From the NCBI RefSeq assembly GCF_031759225.1, contig NZ_CP134494.1, positions 3,408,501-3,472,500 on the forward strand: a DNA stretch of 64,000 nucleotides. The letters are read 5' to 3'. A model generated the notes under the pieces. The model was not told the DNA's origin and made no database searches. It saw nothing but the letters and a program-made list of their open reading frames with translations. This DNA comes from Mesobacillus jeotgali (lineage in GTDB: Bacteria > Bacillota > Bacilli > Bacillales > Cytobacillaceae). The position numbers and the translations under genes are program-made. Positions 57,557 to 64,000 of the stretch are shown in pieces (position 1 is the stretch's first letter; each line of letters opens with the position of its first letter).

Positions 57557-57758
57557 GATGTCCACCTGCCTTTTAAATTTCTCGACCGGAATATGCCGGA
57601 CGCAGTCATTGTCTTCTATTTTATAGAAAACAAGCCCTGCTGTGAAATCAAATGAAAAATTTCGGGGTGAAGTTTTAAAACATCCTGTTATTTAGCGGTT
57701 TTCGGTATGATCATTTCTTCCGCACAATGGCCAGGCATATGAACATCCCCATGTAAAA

Positions 57759-57786
57759 GAAAAAACTTCTCCGCAACAGAGAAGTT
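57759..57786 (-). terminator. Terminator after cvpA
   Basis: Perfect 8-bp stem AACTTCTC/GAGAAGTT with a 7-nt loop, minus strand runs into TTTTTTCTTTT. The stem begins inside the cvpA stop codon. Confidence 0.9.
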
Positions 57787-58327
57787 ATGCAGCCATGTAT
57801 TCAATCCAAAGTTGTTTGATTTGCTGAGAAAATACTGGGGTATTTTTTATGATATTTTCGGCTAAAATTGAATCGTTAAGCGGCCCCTGTATTGCCTGTA
57901 TTGGCAATAAGGCAGCGATATACAGCACGATGAACAAGAGCAGGTATACTTCAACAAAACCAAGGAAACCGCCTGCCCAGACGTTCAATTGCTTAAGTAC
58001 TGGAAGGTGCGCCACAAAATCGAGCATCGAACCGATGATCTGCAGCAGGATTTTCACAGCGAAGAAGATGGCCGCAAAAGCAATTGCCCGATAATATGCA
58101 TCTTCTAAATTGGCATTCTCAAATAACAGATTCAAAGTCGAATTGCTGCCAAGGTTCGGATATGGAATCCACAAAGTCAGCTTTGGCGCCAACTGGTCAT
58201 AATATATGTAGGCCACGATGAAGGCAGCGATGAATCCAGCCAAATGGATGGTTTGCAGGATGAACCCCCTTTTCAATCCTACAATGAAGCCAATAAGCAA
58301 AATAGCTAATACAGCAAGATCAAGCAT
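57785..58327 (-). CDS. yshB: CvpA-family membrane protein YshB
   Basis: 180 residues, four hydrophobic segments (about 3-20, 26-45, 80-103, 125-150). Colicin V production/CvpA family: LAVLAILLIGFIVGLKRG start and the central VKILLQIIGSMLDFVAHLPVLKQLNVWAGGFLG are typical. Exact role unknown; the family is linked to envelope stress in other bacteria. Directly follows zapA. Confidence 0.88.
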   Translation of the reverse strand: MLDLAVLAILLIGFIVGLKRGFILQTIHLAGFIAAFIVAYIYYDQLAPKLTLWIPYPNLGSNSTLNLLFENANLEDAYYRAIAFAAIFFAVKILLQIIGSMLDFVAHLPVLKQLNVWAGGFLGFVEVYLLLFIVLYIAALLPIQAIQGPLNDSILAENIIKNTPVFSQQIKQLWIEYMAA

Positions 58328-58334
58328 GCATTTT

Positions 58335-58598
58335 TCAGTCCTTTAACCTTTTAATTTCCGCTTCGAGCGATTCAACACGATCTTTCATTTTTATGTAATC
58401 ATTAACGGCATTCACAGCAGTTAATACGGCTAATTTACTAGTATCAAGTGAAGGATTCGCTGAGCCGATCTCACGCATTTTATCGTCTACCATCGAGGCA
58501 ATGAGCCGGATATGGCTGGTGCTTTCTGAGCCGACTATTGTATACTGCTGTCCGTAAATATCGACAGTCGACCGATTTTTTTTTGTGTCTGACAACAT
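58335..58598 (-). CDS. zapA: Cell division protein ZapA
   Basis: Small FtsZ-ring stabiliser, 87 residues (family ~85). [12 protein letters not shown] globular head, [38 protein letters not shown] (central helix), then a short coiled-coil tail [16 protein letters not shown] behind GGGGGCATAA. Divergent from rnhC across about 140 bp. Confidence 0.94.
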   Translation of the reverse strand: MLSDTKKNRSTVDIYGQQYTIVGSESTSHIRLIASMVDDKMREIGSANPSLDTSKLAVLTAVNAVNDYIKMKDRVESLEAEIKRLKD

Positions 58599-58737
58599 TT
58601 ATGCCCCCATTCATAAGAATCCTATTTTATACTATAACATGAACGTAAAAGGCTGGGAAGTATTTGCCTGTCAGATCTATATGATTTTTGGAAGAAAATG
58701 TCTAACTTTGAAAAAGTAAAACAGGGAGTGTAGAGCA

Positions 58738-59667
58738 ATGGGAAATAGTGTCCTTCAGAAAAGTCCGGAAGAAGTCAAAAAGATGAAAGAATTTTATAGT
58801 AAATATCTAATTGATAAGCTTCCGCCTGGCAGCGTCTTTGCCGCAAAAACACCTTCCTGTGCCATCACTGCCTATAAATCAGGAAAAGTATTGTTCCAGG
58901 GTAAGGACGGAGAGGCCGAGGCAGCCAGGTGGGGAACGGCTCTGGCGCCTTCTGTTAAAAAAACAGCAGCACCGGTGCCAGGTTCCCATTTACCCAAAAA
59001 TATCAGCGATATGTCCATCATAGGTTCGGACGAGGTTGGCACAGGCGACTTTTTCGGCCCTATCACTGTTGTTGCAGCTTACGTCAGGCGGCAGGATATC
59101 CCCGTATTAAAGGAACTTGGTGTCCAGGATTCAAAAAATCTCAAGGATGACAAAATCATCGAGATTGCCAGGCAGCTTGTCACCTTTCTGCCCCACAGCC
59201 TGCTGACTCTGCATAATGAAAAGTACAACCAGATGCAGATGAAAGGCATGTCCCAGGGAAAAATGAAAGCTTTACTGCATAACCAGGCAATCAACCATGT
59301 GCTTGATAAAATTGCCCCTGAAAAGCCTGAAGCGATTTTGATCGATGAATTTGCAAAAGAGCAGATCTATTACGCCCACCTGAAAGGTCAAAGAAAGATT
59401 ATCAGGGAAAACGTGCTGTTCAGCACAAAAGCAGAAGGAATCCATCTAGGTGTCGCGGCAGCGTCGATGATCGCCCGCTACGCCTTTGTCCGCCATTTCG
59501 AAAACCTTAGCAAACGCGCAGGCTTCACGATTCCAAAAGGTGCTGGCGCAGCTGTCGATAAAGCAGCAGCACGGCTCATCCTCGATAAAGGTATAGATGT
59601 ACTGCCAGAATTCGTTAAACTTCATTTCGCCAATACGGAAAAAGCGAAGAAGATTGCGAGAATATAA
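58738..59667 (+). CDS. rnhC: Ribonuclease HIII
   Basis: Cleaves RNA in RNA-DNA hybrids. 309 residues. N-terminal TBP-like substrate-binding domain (about 1-85), then the RNase H fold with SDEVGTGDFFGP (first two acidic residues, about 100-111), QDSKNLKDDKI, ILIDEFAKEQIY and AASMIARYAF. ATG behind CAGGGAGTGTAGAGCA. Distinguished from HII by the N-terminal extension and the DEVGxGD motif. Convergent with pheT across one shared terminator. Confidence 0.96.
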   Translation: MGNSVLQKSPEEVKKMKEFYSKYLIDKLPPGSVFAAKTPSCAITAYKSGKVLFQGKDGEAEAARWGTALAPSVKKTAAPVPGSHLPKNISDMSIIGSDEVGTGDFFGPITVVAAYVRRQDIPVLKELGVQDSKNLKDDKIIEIARQLVTFLPHSLLTLHNEKYNQMQMKGMSQGKMKALLHNQAINHVLDKIAPEKPEAILIDEFAKEQIYYAHLKGQRKIIRENVLFSTKAEGIHLGVAAASMIARYAFVRHFENLSKRAGFTIPKGAGAAVDKAAARLILDKGIDVLPEFVKLHFANTEKAKKIARI

Positions 59668-59685
59668 ACGATTTGAACCATATGA

Positions 59686-59711
59686 AAAAGGCAGCCCGCG
59701 GGCTGCCTTTT
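59686..59711. terminator. Bidirectional terminator between rnhC and pheT
   Basis: Perfect 26-bp palindrome, AAAAGGCAGCCCG and its complement, with T-runs on both sides. Serves convergent rnhC (+) and pheST (-). Confidence 0.93.
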
Positions 59712-59715
59712 AAAT

Positions 59716-62130
59716 TTATCCTCTTAATACTGCCCCAGCTTTTTCTTCAAGAGCTGCAAGTACCTTATTGTGTGCTTTTGCAATGTCTTCATCTGTCAGT
59801 GTTTTTTCCGGATCGAAGTATTTCAGGGAGAATGCCAGTGATTTCTTGCCTTCTTCCATTTTCTCACCTTCGTAAAGGTCGAAAACATTTACTTCTTTTA
59901 ATAAAGATCCACCAGCTTCAGTGATGATCTTCTCCAGATCGCCGGCAGCAGTTCCTTTTTCAACAACAAGGGCAATATCCCTTGTGATGGACGGGAAGCG
60001 CGGGATTGCTGTGTACTGAAGCGGCGCTGTTTCTGCTTCTAATAATGCTTTTAGGGATAACTCGAATACATACGTTTCTTTCAGGTCAAGTGCTTTCTGC
60101 TGAGTTGGATGAACCTGGCCGATGAAACCGATGGCATTGCCATTAAGCAGAATTTCAGCGGTACGCCCTGGGTGCAATCCGTCAAGCTCAGCCTTCACGA
60201 AACCTAACTGGCGCTCGAGGCCCAGCTTTGCGAATAAGCCTTCAACGATGCCTTTAAGGACGAAGAAATCAACAGACTTCTTTTCTCCCTGCCATGGATG
60301 GCTTTCCCACAGGCCAGTAATGGCTGCAGCAAGATGTTCACGCTCTTCTGGAAGCTCTTCACTGTTGTTTTTCAGGAAAACAGCACCAGTTTCATATACA
60401 GCTACACTGTCAATCTGGCGGGCATTATTGTATTTTAATACTTCAAGCAGCTGGGGCACGATGCTCAATCGCAACAGGCTGCGATCTTCACTCATTGGCA
60501 TCGCCAGTTCAACAGGCTCGCGCTTATCCAATGCATATTGGGTTGCCTTCTCTGCACTAGTCAGGGAATACGTAACGGCCTGGTAAAGACCCGCACCTTC
60601 CATGTAGCGGCGGACAACACGGCGCTTTTTCTGGTACTCCGATAAATGCCCTGGCGTTGATGGACCTTCAGGAAGGGTTGTCGGCAGATTGTCGTATCCA
60701 TATAGACGGCCAACTTCTTCGACTAAATCCTCTTCAATCGTGATATCCCCACGGCGAGTAGGAACTGTTACTGTAATGATGTCATTATCAACAGATGTTT
60801 CGAACTTCAGGCGGGCAAAAATATCCTCAACCTGCTTCATTTCAAGGTCTGTTCCCAATACTTTATTGATCTTTCCCAGGGTGGTTGAAACAACAGCTGG
60901 CTTCACATCAAGCGAATCTGCTTCGACTTTGCCTCCAAGTACTTCTCCTCCAGCCAGTTCAATCAAAAGCTGGGCAGCGCGTTCTGCCGCTGGGCGCACT
61001 CTCGCTGGATCTACACCTTTTTCATAGCGTGAGCTTGCTTCGCTTCGTAAACCATGGTCCTTCGAAGCCTTGCGGATCGCCCCGCCTGTAAAATAAGCGG
61101 ACTCAAGCAGGACAGTCGTTGTATCGTTGCCTACCTCGGAATTCGCTCCGCCCATGACACCAGCAAGTGCCACTGGCTCTGATCCGTTCGTGATAACTAG
61201 GTGATCAGGTGTCAAAGTGCGTTTAACATCATCCAGCGTTTCGATCACTTCGCCATCTTTTGCGCGACGGACCAGGATTTCTTTTGATCCCAATTTATCG
61301 TAATCGAATGCGTGAAGCGGCTGGCCGTACTCCAATAAGATAAAGTTCGTGATATCAACTACATTATTGTGAGGGCGGATGCCTGCAGCCATCAATCTTG
61401 TTTGCAGCCAGACCGGTGAAGGACCAACCTTGACATTCTTGATTACTTTCGCAACGTATAGAGGATTATCTTCTTTCGCTTCGACATTTACGCTGATATA
61501 GTCACTAGCCTGCTCTGAAGAAGTTTCAGGCTGTGGATTAGGAAGCTTGATCTCCTTGCCAAGAATCGCTCCAACCTCATATGCAACACCAAGCATGCTC
61601 ATCGCATCAGCACGGTTTGGCGTCAAGCCAAGCTCAAGGATTTCGTCATCTCTGTTAAGGACTTCTAGCGCGTCCTGGCCGATTTCTGTGTCAGGAGTGA
61701 AATTGTAAATACCCTCAGCATACTCTTTCGGCGCAAGTTTGCCTTCAATACCAAGCTCCTGAAGCGAGCAAATCATCCCATGGGATTCCTCACCGCGAAG
61801 CTTTGCCTTTTTAATTTTGAAGTTCCCTGGTAAAACTGCACCAACTGTTGCAACTGCTACCTTCTGTCCTTTGCCGACATTTGGCGCGCCGCAGATAATC
61901 TGGACTGTCTCACCGTTTCCAAGGTCAACGAGTGTTTTGTTAAGTTTTTCTGCATTTGGGTGCTTTTCGCATTCAAGCACATGGCCGACAACTACGCCCT
62001 TCAAACCCTCATTTAATTTTTCAACGCCTTCTACTTCGATACCGCTTTTCGTGATTTTTTCAGCGAGCTCTTCAGCAGATACGCCTTCCAAATCGATATA
62101 TTCCTGCAGCCATTTATATGATACCAACAT
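59716..62130 (-). CDS. pheT: Phenylalanine-tRNA ligase beta subunit
   Basis: Class II synthetase, tRNA-binding and editing subunit. 804 residues. tRNA-binding EMAP/OB domain near 40-150 ([21 protein letters not shown]), B3/B4 editing domain (about 200-385), B5 (about 400-475), and the C-terminal ferredoxin-like anticodon-binding domain ([20 protein letters not shown], about 712-731). ATG behind TTAGGAGGGTAAAACC, 19 bp after pheS. Confidence 0.97.
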   Translation of the reverse strand: MLVSYKWLQEYIDLEGVSAEELAEKITKSGIEVEGVEKLNEGLKGVVVGHVLECEKHPNAEKLNKTLVDLGNGETVQIICGAPNVGKGQKVAVATVGAVLPGNFKIKKAKLRGEESHGMICSLQELGIEGKLAPKEYAEGIYNFTPDTEIGQDALEVLNRDDEILELGLTPNRADAMSMLGVAYEVGAILGKEIKLPNPQPETSSEQASDYISVNVEAKEDNPLYVAKVIKNVKVGPSPVWLQTRLMAAGIRPHNNVVDITNFILLEYGQPLHAFDYDKLGSKEILVRRAKDGEVIETLDDVKRTLTPDHLVITNGSEPVALAGVMGGANSEVGNDTTTVLLESAYFTGGAIRKASKDHGLRSEASSRYEKGVDPARVRPAAERAAQLLIELAGGEVLGGKVEADSLDVKPAVVSTTLGKINKVLGTDLEMKQVEDIFARLKFETSVDNDIITVTVPTRRGDITIEEDLVEEVGRLYGYDNLPTTLPEGPSTPGHLSEYQKKRRVVRRYMEGAGLYQAVTYSLTSAEKATQYALDKREPVELAMPMSEDRSLLRLSIVPQLLEVLKYNNARQIDSVAVYETGAVFLKNNSEELPEEREHLAAAITGLWESHPWQGEKKSVDFFVLKGIVEGLFAKLGLERQLGFVKAELDGLHPGRTAEILLNGNAIGFIGQVHPTQQKALDLKETYVFELSLKALLEAETAPLQYTAIPRFPSITRDIALVVEKGTAAGDLEKIITEAGGSLLKEVNVFDLYEGEKMEEGKKSLAFSLKYFDPEKTLTDEDIAKAHNKVLAALEEKAGAVLRG

Positions 62131-62149
62131 GGTTTTACCCTCCTAATAC

Positions 62150-63187
62150 TTATTCTTCAACTGAAAATTGCTTCAAGAAACGGACATCGTTTGTATAGAA
62201 ATGACGGATGTCATCTACTCCATACTTGAGCATCGCGATACGCTCAGGTCCCATTCCGAATGCAAATCCGGTGTATTTCTTCGAATCATAGCCGGCCATT
62301 TCCAATACGTTCGGATGGACCATCCCTGCTCCGAGGATCTCAATCCAGCCAGTTCCCTTACATACACTGCAGCCGGATCCGCCGCAGATTTTGCAGGAAA
62401 TATCCATTTCGACAGATGGCTCAGTGAAAGGGAAGAAACTTGGGCGCAGACGGATTTCGCGGTCTTCGCCAAACATTTTCTTTGCAAAAACTTCTAGTGT
62501 ACCTTTAAGATCGCTCATTCTCACGTTCTCATCGACGACAAGTCCCTCAATCTGCATGAACTGATGAGAGTGTGTCGCATCATCGTTATCACGGCGATAT
62601 ACCTTGCCCGGGCAAATGATTTTAACAGGCCCCTTTCCCTGATGCTTTTCCATCGTCCTTGCCTGAACAGGGGATGTATGTGTGCGCATCAATGTTTCTT
62701 CTGTGATATAGAAGGAATCCTGCATATCACGCGCTGGATGTCCCTTAGGAAGGTTCAATGCTTCAAAGTTATAATAGTCTTTTTCAACTTCAGGGCCTTC
62801 TTCCACTGTGTAACCCATGCCGATGAAAAGATCTTCAATTTCTTCAATGATGCTCGTAAGCGGATGATGGCTGCCAGTCTTCACAGGTCTGCCAGGAAGG
62901 GTAATATCAATTTCTTCAGCTGCCAATTGTTTTTGGACAGCTGCTTCCTCAAGCTCTTTTTGCTTCACTTCGATTTGGCCTGAAATGGCATCGCGGACTT
63001 CGTTGGCCAGGGCACCCATTTTCGGCCTTTCTTCAGCCGATAATTTGCCCATTCCTTTTAAAACTTCAGTGATTGGACCCTTCTTTCCAAGATAGGAAAC
63101 GCGAATATCATTCAATTCTTTAAGGTCAGCTGCTGCAGCCACTTTTTCAAGTGCCTCAGCCTGCAGTTCTTTTAAACGATCCTGCAT
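62150..63187 (-). CDS. pheS: Phenylalanine-tRNA ligase alpha subunit
   Basis: Catalytic subunit of PheRS. 345 residues. N-terminal coiled coil (1-85), class II motif 1 region ([21 protein letters not shown], about 108-128), motif 2 [22 protein letters not shown], CxxC-type zinc-like segment [17 protein letters not shown] (about 274-290), motif 3 [16 protein letters not shown]. Start ATG 63187 behind GAAGGAGGATTTAAC. Expression is set by the Phe T-box. Confidence 0.97.
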   Translation of the reverse strand: MQDRLKELQAEALEKVAAAADLKELNDIRVSYLGKKGPITEVLKGMGKLSAEERPKMGALANEVRDAISGQIEVKQKELEEAAVQKQLAAEEIDITLPGRPVKTGSHHPLTSIIEEIEDLFIGMGYTVEEGPEVEKDYYNFEALNLPKGHPARDMQDSFYITEETLMRTHTSPVQARTMEKHQGKGPVKIICPGKVYRRDNDDATHSHQFMQIEGLVVDENVRMSDLKGTLEVFAKKMFGEDREIRLRPSFFPFTEPSVEMDISCKICGGSGCSVCKGTGWIEILGAGMVHPNVLEMAGYDSKKYTGFAFGMGPERIAMLKYGVDDIRHFYTNDVRFLKQFSVEE

Positions 63188-63220
63188 GTTAAATCCTCCT
63201 TCAATTTCTTCTTTTTTGAA

Positions 63221-63482
63221 CACAAAAAGACCTCATCCCAGATAAAGGGACGAGGTCTATGGTTTCGCGGTACCACCCTTTTTAACAGGCAATACAGTTA
63301 TGTATTACGTGTTCGCTTCATTGAGATAACGGCTTGTGCCGATGCATCTTTACGCCTTTTAAAAGCGGTCCCGATGCCAACTCTGGAGGTGAACTTCGCT
63401 TGTCTGTTCCATAAAAATGCTTCCAGTCACCGGCATTTTCTCCCTGGATGGCCATCCTCAAGCTACTTTTCTCCGTCATCGT
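63221..63482 (-). ncRNA. T-box leader, phenylalanine specifier (pheST)
   Basis: T-box AAAAGGGTGGTACCGCGAAACC at about 63259-63283 (minus strand). Stem I with AGAAAAGTA near its base and specifier loop GCGAAG-TTC-ACCTCC, TTC (Phe) at 63391-63393. Terminator: 11-bp GACCTCATCCC/GGGACGAGGTC stem (63229-63258) followed by TTTTTGTG. Confidence 0.95.
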
Positions 63483-63507
63483 TTTTGAAATATTAATTTT
63501 GCTGTTT

Positions 63508-63536
63508 ATTATATTATAATCTTGGCGCAGTATCAA
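63508..63536 (-). promoter_or_regulatory. Sigma-A promoter of pheST
   Basis: TTGATA (63531-63536), 17 bp, TATAAT (63508-63513) on the minus strand, about 20 bp before the T-box. Confidence 0.82.
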
Positions 63537-63558
63537 ATGGTTTTGAGAAAAAACGGGC

Positions 63559-64000
63559 CTATTTTGCTGTTTTCAAATAATATAGCAAGATACCTGCGGC
63601 AACTGCGACATTCAGGGACTCGCTTTGGCCATAGATTGGGATATAGAGGTTTTGCTTAGTTTTCGCCAGAAGCTCTTTGTTAACACCGCTTCCTTCATTC
63701 CCAACGAGGAGGGCGAATGCTTCGCTGCTGGATACCTCTGTATAAGCTACCCCATTTTCAAGGGCTGTTCCATAGACCGGGATGTTTTCAGCCTGAAGTT
63801 CATCGATCCACGCGGAAAGATCGCCACTTAAAACAGGCAAGTGGAAATGGCTTCCCTGCGCTGAACGCAATACTTTGGGATTATACATATCGACACTGCC
63901 TTTTCCGACAATGACTGCATCAATCCCGGCTGCATCGGCTGTCCTGATCATCGTACCGAGGTTGCCCGGATCCTGGACAGAATCGATCAGCAAATAGCTT
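63559..64000 (-). CDS. ysgA: TrmH/SpoU-family RNA 2'-O-methyltransferase YsgA (5' end beyond window)
   Basis: C-terminal 147 codons of a SPOUT methyltransferase, likely 23S rRNA 2'-O-methyltransferase. Knot motifs: LLIDSVQDPGNLGTMIRTADAAG (motif 1), LLVGNEGSGVNKELL (motif 2) and IPIYGQSESLNVAVAAGILLY (motif 3). The frame is open to the window edge, so the N-terminal substrate-binding part lies outside. In B. subtilis ysgA is next to pheS, supporting the name. Confidence 0.88.
   Translation of the reverse strand, partial: SYLLIDSVQDPGNLGTMIRTADAAGIDAVIVGKGSVDMYNPKVLRSAQGSHFHLPVLSGDLSAWIDELQAENIPVYGTALENGVAYTEVSSSEAFALLVGNEGSGVNKELLAKTKQNLYIPIYGQSESLNVAVAAGILLYYLKTAK

Overview
This window is chromosome from a low-GC, endospore-forming Bacillaceae. 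The gene content and order match the Bacillus subtilis lonA-clpX-tig-leu/ilv-rph-gerM-racE-gerE-sdh-yslB-lysC-uvrC-trxA-etf-fad-lcfA-mutS2-polX-zapA-rnhC-pheTS block almost gene for gene. Sporulation and germination genes (lonB, gerM, gerE), Gram-positive regulatory RNAs (two T-boxes and a lysine riboswitch) and AGGAGG-type ribosome binding sites with frequent TTG/GTG starts support this. Four kinds of short-period intergenic repeats suggest a Mesobacillus/Cytobacillus-like species rather than B. subtilis itself; that placement is inference. No phage, IS transposase, CRISPR array or rRNA was seen. Nearly all genes lie on the minus strand; only yslB and rnhC are on plus.

Layout by region. 1-9.7 kb: protein quality control (lonA partial, lonB, clpX, tig) and ysoA; a 17-unit 52-bp tandem array fills the lonB-clpX gap and a dispersed repeat abuts tig. 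9.8-19.7 kb: branched-chain amino acid genes ilvE-[Leu T-box]-ilvB-ilvN-ilvC-leuA-leuB-leuC-leuD, with a sigma-A promoter and a CodY-like box before ilvE. 19.8-25.9 kb: tRNA-Arg(UCU), ysnB, ysnA, rph, gerM, racE, ysmB, gerE, ysmA. 25.9-29.1 kb: a secreted OB-fold/EEP nuclease next to a class D sortase, an insertion relative to B. subtilis order. 29.2-37 kb: sdhCAB, yslB, lysC (lysine riboswitch) and uvrC.

37-46 kb is the accessory section. It holds a GT-C-like membrane protein, a Fur-controlled FTR1 iron permease with a membrane-anchored partner, a four-gene overlapping envelope-glycan cassette (sugar-nucleotide epimerase, flippase-like protein, membrane phosphodiesterase, GT2 glycosyltransferase), and a Fur-controlled lipoprotein whose promoter is a 35-bp duplication of a complete -35/Fur/-10 module. 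46-52 kb is fatty-acid oxidation and electron transfer (trxA, etfA, etfB, fadB, fadR, lcfA): FadR has a textbook operator at the fadR promoter, lcfA has a CodY-like box, and a further FadR box precedes the thioesterase ysmA. 52-64 kb: yshE with a previously unlisted 27-residue membrane peptide gene, mutS2, polX, cvpA, zapA, rnhC, pheT, pheS behind a Phe T-box, and the 3' part of an rRNA methyltransferase.

The least explained material is (i) the 52-bp and 21-bp intergenic arrays, (ii) two inverted copies of a ~180-240 bp element and one GC-rich element, (iii) the nuclease/sortase pair in which the nuclease has no wall-sorting signal, and (iv) the Fur-flanked glycan and iron cluster. Start codons were assigned by ribosome binding site position and remembered family alignments. 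No database search was run.
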